In this document: one piece after another, positions 16,865 to 25,440 of the stretch | How positions within the stretch are numbered: the first letter of the stretch is position 1 | Layout of the letters: each line of letters opens with the position of its first letter | Origin: Blastocatellia bacterium | Lineage (GTDB): Bacteria > Acidobacteriota > Blastocatellia > Chloracidobacteriales > JADJPF01 | DNA length: 64,000 nucleotides | NCBI GenBank assembly: GCA_016713405.1 | Contig: JADJPF010000003.1 | Span: forward strand, 248,001-312,000 | Direction of reading: 5' to 3' | Notes under the pieces: generated by a model | The model's database searches: none | Seen by the model: only the letters and a program-made list of their open reading frames with translations | What the model was told of the DNA's origin: nothing | Position numbers and translations under genes: made by a program

Positions 16865-18643
16865 TTATTTAGCTTTTGCCGCAGCAGGCGCAACTTGAGA
16901 GCCGGATATTAATTTATTAATAAATAATTGTAAAGCGACACCAAAAATACTGTTAAACATCCAGTATAAAACTAGACCACTAGGCGCGCTAGCAAAGAAA
17001 AGGACAAAAAATACTATTGGCATTATATAAGTCATCATAACGCGCTGCATTTTTTGTGCTGGATCGTCTGTGGGTGCTGGATTAGGCATTATTGCTGTAG
17101 CTGCCATTGAAGCAACCGTCATAATTATTGGTAATATGTAAGTTGGGTCAGCAATAGACAAATCTTTAACCCAGAAAATAAAAGGTGATTGTCTAACATT
17201 AATAGACATTGAAAGATAGATGTAAATTGCCCAAAAGATAGGAAGTTGTAGTAGTAAAGGTAAACAACCTGCTAGAGGATTACCTTCCTTAAATAATGCC
17301 ATCATTTCTTTTTGAAGTTCTTGTGCGCGGGGATCATCTGTTTTAAGTTTTTTAAGTTTTTCTTGAATTTCTCTTTGTCTAGGTTGGAGTTTTTTAGCCT
17401 TCTCCATTGCAACAGAGCTTTTCCACTTTAAGGGGAAGAAAACTAAGTTGATTAGTAGTGTGATAGCAATAATTCCCCATCCATAATTGTAAGTAACGCT
17501 GTAAATAGCTTTTATTGAAAAGTCAAGCACAGGAATAAAAGGTCTAACAATAAAAGAAAACATTCCATAGTTAAGCATTATTTCTAGGTCATGTTTGCTC
17601 TTAAGTAAATTTTTGCTAAGAGTTGCAAGTAAGTCGCTATCTTTTGGCCCGACAAAAACTAAATAAGGTTTGTCGTTTGCTAATGGTAAGGAGACAGAAA
17701 GTAAATGTTTTTCAGTCTCATTTTCTTTAATTGTAATATTTTCAATGGTGCTACTAGGTGCTTTTTCCGTTGGGACAACAGCCATAGCAAAATAATGGTC
17801 AATACTAGCAACCCAATCAATATTTCCAGAAAAAGATTTTGTTGCTCGCTCTTTGTTTTCGCCCGTTACATCTGTACCTGCAAGGAAATTTGTTTTTCCA
17901 TTTTGGACTACTAATATTTGAGGTGGGGTATTTACATAAGGGTCAAATTTCTTAACAGATTGATCACCAAAATTAGGCCCAATTATTAGTTGGGCTGCTA
18001 GTGGGTTTGAATCTTTAAGAACTTTGGCTTGAAAATCAAAGAGGTATTTTCCACCTGTTATTTTTAAGCGTTTTTCTACTTCTATACCAGAGCGAGTTTT
18101 AAGGCTAAAGACAATTTCTTTTGTTTCATCCGCTTTTAATTCTATTGTTTCGCTTTCTTCATTAACACTATAGAAAGATTCATTTAAGACTTTAGTAAGG
18201 GTTTTATCTTCTACTTCTAAGCGAAGTGGTGCGCCAAATTTTTCTCTAGTTGTTTGAGAAACTAATTCTAAGGTTTTATACTCGCTGTTAGTTATTTCTC
18301 GACCGTAAAAATGATGAAGATTTAGAGATGTTAAAACTCCACCTTTATTATCAAAAATAGCAGTCCAAAAGGGAGTTTTAATAGTTATTTTTTTTGGAGC
18401 AACTGTTTCTACTTCAGGTGAAGGAATACCTACGTTTGCATCAGGGTTATTGCTATCTGTATTAGTTGTAGGTGTTAGGCTAGCTTCTGTTGAAGGTGTT
18501 AGGCTAGCATTGGGATTTGGTGTAGGACTTGAGCTAACTTGTTCTTTTGTAATAGCTTCTGGATAAAAATAAGAAACTGCAAACTGCCAACCTACTAAAA
18601 TTAAAAATGATATCACTATAAAAGAAATAAAGCGTTTTTCCAT
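16865..18643 (-). CDS. yidC: Membrane protein insertase YidC
   Basis: 592 residues from ATG 18643, chosen because MEKRFISFIVISFLILVGWQF is the canonical YidC N-terminus; the frame extends 19 codons upstream without homology. Layout: TM1 (about 5-22), a P/T/S-rich linker with two near-repeats (LTPSTEASLTPTTN), a large periplasmic beta-domain (about 85-340), then the conserved insertase core with YNYGWGIIAITLLINLVFFPL, the KKLQPRQREIQEKLK cytosolic loop, GNPLAGCLPLLLQLPIFWAIY and GLVLYWMFNSIFGVALQLFI. The big periplasmic domain is a Gram-negative feature. YidC inserts and folds inner-membrane proteins alone or with SecYEG. Confidence 0.96.
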   Translation of the reverse strand: MEKRFISFIVISFLILVGWQFAVSYFYPEAITKEQVSSSPTPNPNASLTPSTEASLTPTTNTDSNNPDANVGIPSPEVETVAPKKITIKTPFWTAIFDNKGGVLTSLNLHHFYGREITNSEYKTLELVSQTTREKFGAPLRLEVEDKTLTKVLNESFYSVNEESETIELKADETKEIVFSLKTRSGIEVEKRLKITGGKYLFDFQAKVLKDSNPLAAQLIIGPNFGDQSVKKFDPYVNTPPQILVVQNGKTNFLAGTDVTGENKERATKSFSGNIDWVASIDHYFAMAVVPTEKAPSSTIENITIKENETEKHLLSVSLPLANDKPYLVFVGPKDSDLLATLSKNLLKSKHDLEIMLNYGMFSFIVRPFIPVLDFSIKAIYSVTYNYGWGIIAITLLINLVFFPLKWKSSVAMEKAKKLQPRQREIQEKLKKLKTDDPRAQELQKEMMALFKEGNPLAGCLPLLLQLPIFWAIYIYLSMSINVRQSPFIFWVKDLSIADPTYILPIIMTVASMAATAIMPNPAPTDDPAQKMQRVMMTYIMPIVFFVLFFASAPSGLVLYWMFNSIFGVALQLFINKLISGSQVAPAAAKAK

Positions 18644-18768
18644 AAAATTTTGTCTGTGTACCTCTAAATGCTTAAAGTTGTGAGAGAGTCTTATAAGCAT
18701 TTACGAAAATAAAAAATAACTTAAGGCAAAACATAGAATGTTGACATAAAAGAAATCTGCCCTGCTAG

Positions 18769-19134
18769 TTACTTCACCGGATCATAACCCCCTGGATGGA
18801 ATGGATGACAACGTAGTAAACGGCGAATGCCCAAGTAAATTCCTTTAATTATTCCATAGCGTGCTATAGCGTCTGCACTATATTGTGAACAAGTTGGAAA
18901 AAAACGACAAGCAGGAGGAAACATTGGGGAAATAAATTTTTGGTATACTTTGATAGCAGAAAGTGCTAAATAGCTTGGGGTTTTGGTAAAAAGTTTAACA
19001 GTCGTAAATATTCCTCTACTATTTGTTGAAAAGGAGTTTGAAGCATCGCTTTTTTGACATTGAACACTAAGTCGCAAGGCTGCATCAATTGAGGTTTGTT
19101 TTGTCGGAATATCTCTCTTAAAATTCTCTTGCAT
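18769..19134 (-). CDS. yidD: Membrane protein insertion efficiency factor YidD, unusually long overlap with rnpA
   Basis: The conserved YidD core is at the C-terminus: LSAIKVYQKFISPMFPPACRFFPTCSQYSADAI...RLLRCHPFHPGGYDPV, including the three conserved Cys. The core is about 65 residues. The only in-frame ATG/GTG/TTG before it is at 19134, giving 121 residues and a 169-bp overlap with rnpA in another frame. Either translation starts there, adding a 50-residue S/T-rich extension, or at a rare start (ATA or ATT) nearer 19000. YidD is a small amphipathic membrane-associated protein aiding YidC; the neighbouring yidC and rnpA support the call. Confidence 0.9.
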   Translation of the reverse strand: MQENFKRDIPTKQTSIDAALRLSVQCQKSDASNSFSTNSRGIFTTVKLFTKTPSYLALSAIKVYQKFISPMFPPACRFFPTCSQYSADAIARYGIIKGIYLGIRRLLRCHPFHPGGYDPVK

Positions 19135-19337
19135 CTGTTTCTTTCTACTGCATTACCAATCTTTTTAGTAACAGTTACGCCAAAACGCGATAAAGTTTCA
19201 TTATTTTTTAGCACAAATAAAGTAAATAAAGGGCTATTATAACGCCTGCCCTTATCATAAACCCGCTTAAACTCACGAGATGTTCTAAGTTTTTCGCTTT
19301 TATGGAAACGGGCTGATACTTTTGGTGTGGATGACAT
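18966..19337 (-). CDS. rnpA: Ribonuclease P protein component
   Basis: 123 residues, normal length. Family motif FGVTVTKKIGNAVERNRCKRILREIFR (about 52-78) contains the RNR core; preceding EKLRTSREFKRVYDKGRRY is also typical. It binds RNase P RNA and helps mature tRNA 5' ends. 75 bp downstream of rpmH, with an 11-bp hairpin in between; overlaps the long form of yidD. Confidence 0.95.
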   Translation of the reverse strand: MSSTPKVSARFHKSEKLRTSREFKRVYDKGRRYNSPLFTLFVLKNNETLSRFGVTVTKKIGNAVERNRCKRILREIFRQNKPQLMQPCDLVFNVKKAMLQTPFQQIVEEYLRLLNFLPKPQAI

Positions 19338-19377
19338 AGACAGTTACAAGATTTTAGAAAAAGAGCATAAATCCACC

Positions 19378-19405
19378 GCTACGCTTAACATAGGTAAGCG
19401 TAGCG
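19378..19405. terminator. 11-bp perfect hairpin between rpmH and rnpA
   Basis: CGCTACGCTTA / TAAGCGTAGCG around a 6-nt loop. No T-run follows on the minus strand, so it is more likely an RNA processing or stability element setting rpmH above rnpA level than a full terminator. Confidence 0.5.
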
Positions 19406-19418
19406 TAAGCAAAGCTTT

Positions 19419-19562
19419 TTAGTAATGTGAAGGGGTCAAACGCTTACGTCCTTTAGCACGTCGTCTTGCTAAGACTAAACGACCACCTTTACTGCTCATA
19501 CGCTCACGGAAACCGTGTTTTTTAGCGCGGCGGCGATTATTTGGTTGGTAGGTTCTTTTCAT
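19419..19562 (-). CDS. rpmH: 50S ribosomal protein L34
   Basis: 47 residues read directly from the minus strand: MKRTYQPNNRRRAKKHGFRE at the start, then RMSSKGGRLVLARRRAKGRK and a short LTPSHY end. This is canonical bL34, very basic, with the KRTYQP start and RRRAKGR end. A strong RBS (AAAAGGAG) precedes the ATG at 19562. First gene of the rpmH-rnpA-yidD-yidC-jag cluster. Confidence 0.97.
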   Translation of the reverse strand: MKRTYQPNNRRRAKKHGFRERMSSKGGRLVLARRRAKGRKRLTPSHY

Positions 19563-19917
19563 GGCTTACTCCTTTTTTATTAGTTAGTTTGGCTGCTTTT
19601 GGAAAAGAAGTAAGAATAAGAGACTTAACCTGCTAAGTCAAGTCTCGCGGGTAAATTAAAAAATTTTTATGTAGATAATTTTAGTTATAGCAATGGTAAA
19701 AAAAAAGGTTGTAATATAAGTAGCTATTATTTAGCATATCAAAACATCTCTTTGCCCAAGCTTTTAAGAGTTAATACTTTATACCTAAAATATAATAGGT
19801 AAATAATAATAATTTTTAATTTTAATTAGGACTATACTTTAGTAAGAAAGGGCAGTGCTTTATTACTTAACTTAACTGTTTAGTAGTTTAGACTAAAGCA
19901 CGAAGTAGAAAATAATT
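19563..19917. other. Intergenic region between divergent rpmH and a plus-strand gene
   Basis: 355 bp, AT-rich. A 7-bp stem GAGACTT/AAGTCTC is at 19620-19646. Promoters for both directions must lie here, but no clear -35/-10 pair stands out. In many bacteria dnaA is divergent from rpmH at this point; here there is no dnaA and no perfect DnaA box. Confidence 0.6.
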
Positions 19918-20481
19918 ATGAGACCTTCAGACTTTGGCAGTTCTTTTCAAATCCCTAAATTTGAAGCACCAGCAGAGATTTTGCTATCTGATAATCGACG
20001 CTTAAGAGGTAAATTATTTCTTTCGATTTTGTCTAGTTCCAAACTAGGCCATAGTTCTGTTTTAGATAGCTTAAATGAAACACAAAAATTCTTTCCTTTT
20101 CTCTTAGAAGAATCTAACCAAGTAGAAATTATTAATAAAGATGTAGTAGTATCAGTAACCGTAGATATAAAGTTAGATCAAGATGAAGGGACAGATATCT
20201 TAAATGCAAATCTTTGGATTGAAGAAGTAGAATTAAAATGCAATCCATATATGAATTTAAGAGGAAATGTTGTTTTAGACCTTCCACCAAATAAAGCTAG
20301 GGTACTAGACTTTTTTAATTTGACAACAGCTTTTTTTGCCCTTCAAGAGGGAGAAAAACACCATATCATTAATAAAAGATATATTACAAGCATTAAAGAG
20401 CTTTCTGCTTTACCACCTACTAATGTCCCTATTGTGGTTGTTAAAGCTAAAAGAGGCGGGCGTAAAAAGAAAAATACTTAA
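19918..20481 (+). CDS. Unknown protein upstream of pilT
   Basis: 187 residues, no signal peptide or membrane segment. It starts MRPSDFGSSFQIPKFEAPAE, has 'PAEILLSDNRRLRGKLFLS' reminiscent of a beta-rich domain handling RNA- or ligand-like contacts, a central acidic stretch, and a basic tail ending VVKAKRGGRKKKNT. I do not recognise the family. It is 50 bp before pilT on the same strand, so a role connected with the pilus motor or with its regulation is possible but only inferred from position. Confidence 0.7.
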   Translation: MRPSDFGSSFQIPKFEAPAEILLSDNRRLRGKLFLSILSSSKLGHSSVLDSLNETQKFFPFLLEESNQVEIINKDVVVSVTVDIKLDQDEGTDILNANLWIEEVELKCNPYMNLRGNVVLDLPPNKARVLDFFNLTTAFFALQEGEKHHIINKRYITSIKELSALPPTNVPIVVVKAKRGGRKKKNT

Positions 20482-20531
20482 GAAACTAGCTATTAAAAAA
20501 TAGAAACTTTTACGGACTTATGAGGAATAAT

Positions 20532-22226
20532 ATGGAACAAATAGAACAGCTATTAAATAAATTTAAGGATTTTGGAGCTACAGAACTACATTTAGAAGCA
20601 GGACAAAAACCCTATTTTGCTACCCCATCAGGAGTAAAAGAAATCAGCGCAAATGCTATTCAACATAAAGATATTGTTCAAATTATTTCTCCTATTTTAA
20701 CTCCGTCTGCAAGAAATGAACTTATAGAAAAACCTGGAACAGAATTTTCTCATCGTAGTGCTTCAGGGGTTTTTCAAGTTTCTATTAAGAAATCTAGCCT
20801 AGGTTTTAATGTTATAGTGCGTGGAACAGGTGCGCCAGCTATAAATGTTTCACCGGCTGCAACACAACCTGTAGCAGCACAACGTCCAGCCGGCTGGAAT
20901 AATGCACCTCAAGCTAATGCTCCTACAGCAGCTTATCAAACATCACAACCAACACAACAATATTCCCCACAGCCAGCACATAATCCTAATCCAACACAAG
21001 CAGCACAAACTTTTCGTCAAGGCTCTTCTGTTCCTCAACCTACTATGGCGATGGGAGGGGCTAGTCATCAAATGGCACAAACCTTGCAGGCTACAAATCA
21101 ACAAGGGTCTGCTCAAGTAGTTCAAGCAAAGATAAAAGCAGCGCAAGCAGCGGAAATTGATAAGCTTTTTGAAGAGATGGTGCGAATGAAGGCTTCAGAC
21201 TTACATATTTCTGTAGGTATGCCTCCAATGGTACGCCATGATGGAGAGATGAAAGCTATTGAGGGCTTAGGAGTGTTAAGACCTGAAGACACAGACCGTA
21301 TTTTGCTTGAAATTATGCCTGAGCGTAATAAACAAGAGTTTGATCGTCGCCATGATACAGACTTTGCTTATGAAATTAAGGATTTAGGGCGGTTTCGATC
21401 TAACATTTTTATGGATCGTAAAGGTAGAGGTGGGGTCTTTCGTGTTATTCCTACAAAGATTTTGACAGCAGAAGACCTAAAGCTTTCTAAACAGATTTTA
21501 GACCTGTGCTTTTTAAGTAAAGGTCTAGTAGTAGTTACAGGGCCAACGGGTAGCGGTAAATCTACTACGCTAGCCGCTATGATGGATTTTCTTAATCGGC
21601 ATCGTAGAGATCATGTCATCACAATTGAAGACCCAATTGAGTTTGTACATGAAAATAAGGGCTGTTTGGTCAATCAACGAGAAGTTCATAATCATACAGA
21701 TTCATTTAAGGACGCACTGCGGGCAGCATTACGCGAAGATCCTGATATTATTCTGGTTGGTGAAATGCGGGATTTAGAAACAATTGCTATTGCTATTGAA
21801 ACGGCTGAAACAGGCCACTTAGTTTTTGGTACATTGCATACCACCACAGCACCTTCTACTATTGATCGTATCATTGACCAATTTCCTACAGATCGACAGT
21901 CTCAAATCCGAACCATGCTTTCAGAGTCCCTTAAAGGTGTTGTAGCTCAAACATTACTTAAGAAAAAAGGTGGAGGACGTGTTGCTGCGCTAGAAGTGTT
22001 GCTTGTTACACCCGCTATTTCTAACTTAATTCGTGAAGGAAAAACTTTCCAAATCCCTTCTGTGATGCAAACCTCTCGAAATCTAGGCATGGTTACACTT
22101 AATGAAGCATTATTTGATCATGTTAAAAATGGCCTTGTTACACCTGAAGACGCTTATGTTAAAGCTGTTGATAAAGTAGGGTTTAGAGAATTATGTAAAC
22201 GTAACAATGTAGAGCTTAGCATGTAG
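20532..22226 (+). CDS. pilT: Type IV pilus retraction ATPase PilT with an extra N-terminal domain
   Basis: 564 residues from ATG 20532, preferred over ATG 20520 because GAGG sits 7 nt upstream. Residues 1-100 resemble a degenerate copy of the PilT N-domain (LLNKFKDFGATELHLEAGQKP...). Then comes an A/P/Q/N-rich linker (about 110-205), then a full PilT: FEEMVRMKASDLHISVGMPP, Walker A GPTGSGKSTTLAAM, Asp box ITIEDPIEFVHE, Walker B DIILVGEMRDLETI and His box TGHLVFGTLHT, ending with the PilT-type AISNLIREGKTFQIPSVMQTS. PilT hexamers disassemble pili for twitching. Ordinary PilT is about 350-370 residues, so the front 200 are an addition. Confidence 0.93.
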   Translation: MEQIEQLLNKFKDFGATELHLEAGQKPYFATPSGVKEISANAIQHKDIVQIISPILTPSARNELIEKPGTEFSHRSASGVFQVSIKKSSLGFNVIVRGTGAPAINVSPAATQPVAAQRPAGWNNAPQANAPTAAYQTSQPTQQYSPQPAHNPNPTQAAQTFRQGSSVPQPTMAMGGASHQMAQTLQATNQQGSAQVVQAKIKAAQAAEIDKLFEEMVRMKASDLHISVGMPPMVRHDGEMKAIEGLGVLRPEDTDRILLEIMPERNKQEFDRRHDTDFAYEIKDLGRFRSNIFMDRKGRGGVFRVIPTKILTAEDLKLSKQILDLCFLSKGLVVVTGPTGSGKSTTLAAMMDFLNRHRRDHVITIEDPIEFVHENKGCLVNQREVHNHTDSFKDALRAALREDPDIILVGEMRDLETIAIAIETAETGHLVFGTLHTTTAPSTIDRIIDQFPTDRQSQIRTMLSESLKGVVAQTLLKKKGGGRVAALEVLLVTPAISNLIREGKTFQIPSVMQTSRNLGMVTLNEALFDHVKNGLVTPEDAYVKAVDKVGFRELCKRNNVELSM

Positions 22227-22243
22227 TTATATTTCTTAAGAAA

Positions 22244-22924
22244 ATGGTAAAGACAGAAAAAATTCAAGAGGACTTTGATCATATTGCCATTTTGTTAGAA
22301 AAAGAAGGTGAACAAATAGGCCCTTATGATGATTTTGTTCTTAAATTTGTACCAAATCCGTGTAAGCATGCTATGGAAGTTGGTTGTGGAACAGGAACAT
22401 TTACCCGCCTATTAGCTAAACAAGCTAAACAAGTTACAGCTATAGACTTATCAAGTGAAATGGTGCGCGTTGCTCAATCACGCTCAACAAACTATACAAA
22501 CATAGATTACAAAGTTGGAGATTTTTTAGATTTAGACTTAAAACTTGCCCACTTTGATTGTATTGTTATGATTGCTACCCTGCATCATTTACCAAATGAG
22601 CAAGTTCTTAAGCGAGTAAAACAACTTCTTGCCCCTAATGGAGTTTTAATTCTCCATGACATTTTAAGACCTGAAGGTAAGTTTGAAAAATTGGCTAATT
22701 TAGTAAGAGTTCCTGTTAGTTTATTTTCTAGGTATTTTCGCACAGGAAAACCACAAGTAAGCTGGCAATTAAGAAAAGCCTGGGCCGAACATGGCAAAGA
22801 TGAATATTACCTATCAAAACGCGAAGTCAAAGCTATGAGCAATGCCCATCTAAAAGGTAGTTACACAAAATTTCACTTGCTTTGGCGTTATACAGTTATT
22901 TGGCGTAATCAAAGCACTGCATAA
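22244..22924 (+). CDS. Class I SAM-dependent methyltransferase
   Basis: 226 residues. Motif I is AMEVGCGTGTFTRLLAKQ (about 44-61), the acidic motif II is VTAIDLSSEMVRVAQ, and motif IV is FDCIVMIATLHHLP, followed by LLAPNGVLILHDILRP. This is the Methyltransf_11/25 type that acts on small molecules or lipids; substrate unknown. It starts 17 bp after pilT and is followed 9 bp later by the URO-D-like gene, so they are probably co-transcribed. Confidence 0.88.
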   Translation: MVKTEKIQEDFDHIAILLEKEGEQIGPYDDFVLKFVPNPCKHAMEVGCGTGTFTRLLAKQAKQVTAIDLSSEMVRVAQSRSTNYTNIDYKVGDFLDLDLKLAHFDCIVMIATLHHLPNEQVLKRVKQLLAPNGVLILHDILRPEGKFEKLANLVRVPVSLFSRYFRTGKPQVSWQLRKAWAEHGKDEYYLSKREVKAMSNAHLKGSYTKFHLLWRYTVIWRNQSTA

Positions 22925-22933
22925 ACCAATATT

Positions 22934-23860
22934 ATGAACAAAATTGCTAGACTTAATGCTGCTTTACAAGGTGAGAATGTAGACCGTCCACCTTTTAGCT
23001 TTTGGTATCACTTTGGCTTACAACACGCTAAATCAGAGCGCGTTGCACAAACTCACCTAGAATTTTTTCAAGCCTATGACCTAGATTTTCTAAAAGTAAT
23101 GAATGATTATCCTTATCCTGAATCTGATAACCAAGAAGAATTTTTTGAAGTTTCTGATTGGAAAAATTTAAAGGTTTTTTTAGGTGATGAAGGCGGATTT
23201 GGCAAGCAATTAAAAGCCCTTGAGCTAATAGGCCAAGAATTAGCCGACAAAGCCTATTTTGTTGAGACTATTTTTAGCCCCTGGACAACTGCACGTAAGC
23301 TTTCTGATAAAGAAACTTTAATTGAATTAAAAAATAATCATCCTGAGCTACTTTTAGAAATAATGGAAAAAATTGCTTTGTCTTTAGCTAATTATGCTGA
23401 AAAAGCAATTAACACAGGTGCAGCAGGGATTTTTCTTTCTCTTTCAGGTGCAAATCCTAATGTAATGACTTATCAAGAATATGAACATTTTGCACGTCCT
23501 TTTGATTTAATGATCCTAGAGCGTATAAAAACAAAAACTAAGTTTAATATTTTACATATTCATGGGGATCAAATTTATTTTAATGAGCTACTAGATTATC
23601 CTGTCCAAGCAATAAATTGGTCACATTATTATGCTAAACCTTCTCTAAGCCAAGCGCGGCAACAATATAAAGGCTGTTTGTTGGGCGGAATTAATGAAAA
23701 ACTCTTTGGACACACTACTATTTCAGCAGTTAAAAAAGAAATAAATGAAACTCTCAAAGAACTTGGAACACAAAATTTAATAATTGCTCCAGGTTGCTCG
23801 ATAGAAACAGACAGTCCACAAAAACAGTTAAGAAGTGTTAAAGAAGCTCTTGAAAGCTAA
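22934..23860 (+). CDS. Uroporphyrinogen decarboxylase (URO-D) family protein
   Basis: 308 residues. Typical URO-D family start (MNKIARLNAALQGENVDRPP), central YAEKAINTGAAGIFLSLSGAN, LLGGINEK and the end LIIAPGCSIETDSPQKQLRSVKEAL. The substrate-binding arginine segment of true HemE (P-x-W-x-MRQAGR) is replaced by PFSFWYHFGLQ, and the protein is shorter than HemE. So it is a family relative, possibly a corrinoid/methyl-transfer-type or other small-molecule enzyme, rather than the haem enzyme. Convergent with the next gene; the two stops overlap by 4 bp. Confidence 0.8.
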   Translation: MNKIARLNAALQGENVDRPPFSFWYHFGLQHAKSERVAQTHLEFFQAYDLDFLKVMNDYPYPESDNQEEFFEVSDWKNLKVFLGDEGGFGKQLKALELIGQELADKAYFVETIFSPWTTARKLSDKETLIELKNNHPELLLEIMEKIALSLANYAEKAINTGAAGIFLSLSGANPNVMTYQEYEHFARPFDLMILERIKTKTKFNILHIHGDQIYFNELLDYPVQAINWSHYYAKPSLSQARQQYKGCLLGGINEKLFGHTTISAVKKEINETLKELGTQNLIIAPGCSIETDSPQKQLRSVKEALES

Positions 23861-24618
23861 TTGCTTATCTTTTCCAAAATAGCATTTTTCATTTTCAAAT
23901 TTATTTCAAGAAATTTTTCTATAAATTTAATGATTTCTAGTGCTGATTCCTCAGAACGATCATAGCCTTGGATAAATTTTGGTAGTTGTTTTGAAATGTT
24001 AGGATATATTTGTTCAAACCTTCTTTCATTTGAAAAAAAGTCTTCATTTACAAGACTTTTTTCTTCTAAATAAACGGCTAATTCTAAAACTCTGTCAACT
24101 GCATGTGATTGTATAAAGCGGCTTGCAGAAAGTTTTTCACCTCGCTTATATCTACATATACCAATGTATAAATTTGTAAGAAGTTCGCCTATTATCCATT
24201 CTTTGTTATGTTGGACTTTTTCGACTCTCATAATAGGTTTACAAATATTGTGGTCTACATTGTTTTCTGCCCAAACAAGTCTACCTTCAGAGAATGGAAT
24301 TTTTGACAATTCATTTTGTTCAAAAATAGCAAATTCGCAAAAAATGCCATCGTCAAATAAAGCTTTATAACCATCTTTTGTATTTTGAAAATAAAATGCC
24401 AAGTTTGAAACAGCCTTTAACCAATCCAAATTGTTTAAAAAATAGTTTTTATAACCTGTTTTAGCAATAACAAAAAAGTCCAAGTCTGAATAGTCATCTA
24501 TTCTATCTAATTCAATTCCTACAGATCCTAAAGCAAGTAAAGCCAAAGCTTTTTGGCTTTGCTTTAATGATTCACCTATTTCATTTAATCTAGCAAAGAG
24601 TTTTTCTTTATGGCTCAT
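23857..24618 (-). CDS. Nucleotidyltransferase-fold protein (pol beta superfamily)
   Basis: 253 residues. Residues about 29-52 read LALGSVGIELDRIDDYSDLDFFVI, the GS...DxD core of the NTP_transf_2 fold. The rest is helical with no recognised acceptor-binding domain, resembling aminoglycoside adenylyltransferase-like or orphan nucleotidyltransferases. Three bp separate it from the upstream small gene, so it is part of a minus-strand group with the TOPRIM-like gene and the broken ATPase. It could be an antitoxin/toxin or resistance-type enzyme; no specific reaction assigned. Confidence 0.75.
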   Translation of the reverse strand: MSHKEKLFARLNEIGESLKQSQKALALLALGSVGIELDRIDDYSDLDFFVIAKTGYKNYFLNNLDWLKAVSNLAFYFQNTKDGYKALFDDGIFCEFAIFEQNELSKIPFSEGRLVWAENNVDHNICKPIMRVEKVQHNKEWIIGELLTNLYIGICRYKRGEKLSASRFIQSHAVDRVLELAVYLEEKSLVNEDFFSNERRFEQIYPNISKQLPKFIQGYDRSEESALEIIKFIEKFLEINLKMKNAILEKISN

Positions 24619-24620
24619 TG

Positions 24621-24935
24621 TTACAATTCTAAGTGATCTTCTAATATTTCAAGTAGTCTTTCATAGCTCACCCTATTGTATTTTCCATTAGGGTTGTAGG
24701 GAATAGCAGTTTCTCTTGATGGTAGCTCTAATTCTAAGTAATAAAAGTCTTTAAGCATCCCAAAAGTGCCAATATAGATTACTTTTCCTGGCCTTTTAGC
24801 ATTAGATAGCACAATTGAAGACATATCCGCAGTCCAAAGATCAGCTATTTCTAAAGCATCTTCGCCAAAATGACGATTTAATTTAGACAGTAGCGTTTTT
24901 ATAGATTTACCTTTTACTAAACCTTCTAATTTCAT
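24621..24935 (-). CDS. Small unknown protein in the ATPase cassette
   Basis: 104 residues, soluble, start MKLEGLVKGKSIKTLLSKLN. It has a beta-rich middle (GKVIYIGTFGMLKDFYYLELELPS) and an acidic helical end. No family recognised. It is tightly packed between the TOPRIM-like gene (4 bp) and the nucleotidyltransferase (2 bp), which argues that it is a real gene of the same unit. Confidence 0.65.
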   Translation of the reverse strand: MKLEGLVKGKSIKTLLSKLNRHFGEDALEIADLWTADMSSIVLSNAKRPGKVIYIGTFGMLKDFYYLELELPSRETAIPYNPNGKYNRVSYERLLEILEDHLEL

Positions 24936-24939
24936 AATT

Positions 24940-25440
24940 TTAACTGTTTTTCCAACCTCTTATGTTTTGAGCAAATGAGCCAAATCCATCAGGAAAAAGC
25001 TTTTCTATGTCTGATAAATCGGTTGCTAGTCTATTTGCTGGTGCATCTATTCCGCATTGATACCAGGCTTCAATGGCTGGAACTGCCAAACCAACCGCGG
25101 TTTTAATCTTTGAGCGATTTGGAATCAAAGCAAGTGAATTTTGTGGTTGCTCAATCACTTTCTTAATTTGGCATAAACGGCAATTACTGTCTATAGTTTG
25201 TTCGTGGGAAGGGTTGTGTATAAGTGTTTCGTCTGAGTCAACCACAATAGCAAAAGCTTCTGCATCTGTTTGGTAATATAGGCTTTTTATTACAGTTGGG
25301 ATAAGTTGTAACACTCCATACCAGCCCCGAAAGCGTAATGGATACTCTACCTTTTCTATTTCTTCTCCTAAAATTGCACTAACAATTATTCTAGTGAATG
25401 CTTCATCAACTTCTGATTCGCTTAATATAGCAACTTTCAT
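24940..25440 (-). CDS. TOPRIM/DUF4276-like protein, now fused in frame to an ATPase remnant
   Basis: 166 residues from the ATG at 25440: MKVAILSESEVDEAF at the start, FRGWYGVLQLIPTVIKSLYY, the acidic strand AFAIVVDSDETLIHN, and CRLCQIKKVIE. This resembles small TOPRIM/DUF4276-type proteins that commonly follow AAA ATPases. The reading frame continues upstream without a stop into the ATPase C-terminal half (ATG at 26034), giving a 364-codon fused frame. The natural ATPase C-terminus is missing at the junction (FDIESYKV-MKVAIL), pointing to a small deletion. No good RBS precedes 25440. Role inferred from the domain pair: a nuclease effector of an anti-phage-like module. Confidence 0.6.
   Translation of the reverse strand: MKVAILSESEVDEAFTRIIVSAILGEEIEKVEYPLRFRGWYGVLQLIPTVIKSLYYQTDAEAFAIVVDSDETLIHNPSHEQTIDSNCRLCQIKKVIEQPQNSLALIPNRSKIKTAVGLAVPAIEAWYQCGIDAPANRLATDLSDIEKLFPDGFGSFAQNIRGWKNS

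Noticed and set aside
22934..23860. Calling this gene hemE
   Set aside because: The HemE arginine motif is absent and the protein is shorter; only the URO-D family assignment is safe.
24164..24370. Plus-strand ORF inside the nucleotidyltransferase gene
   Set aside because: No protein-like character and antisense to a better-supported gene.
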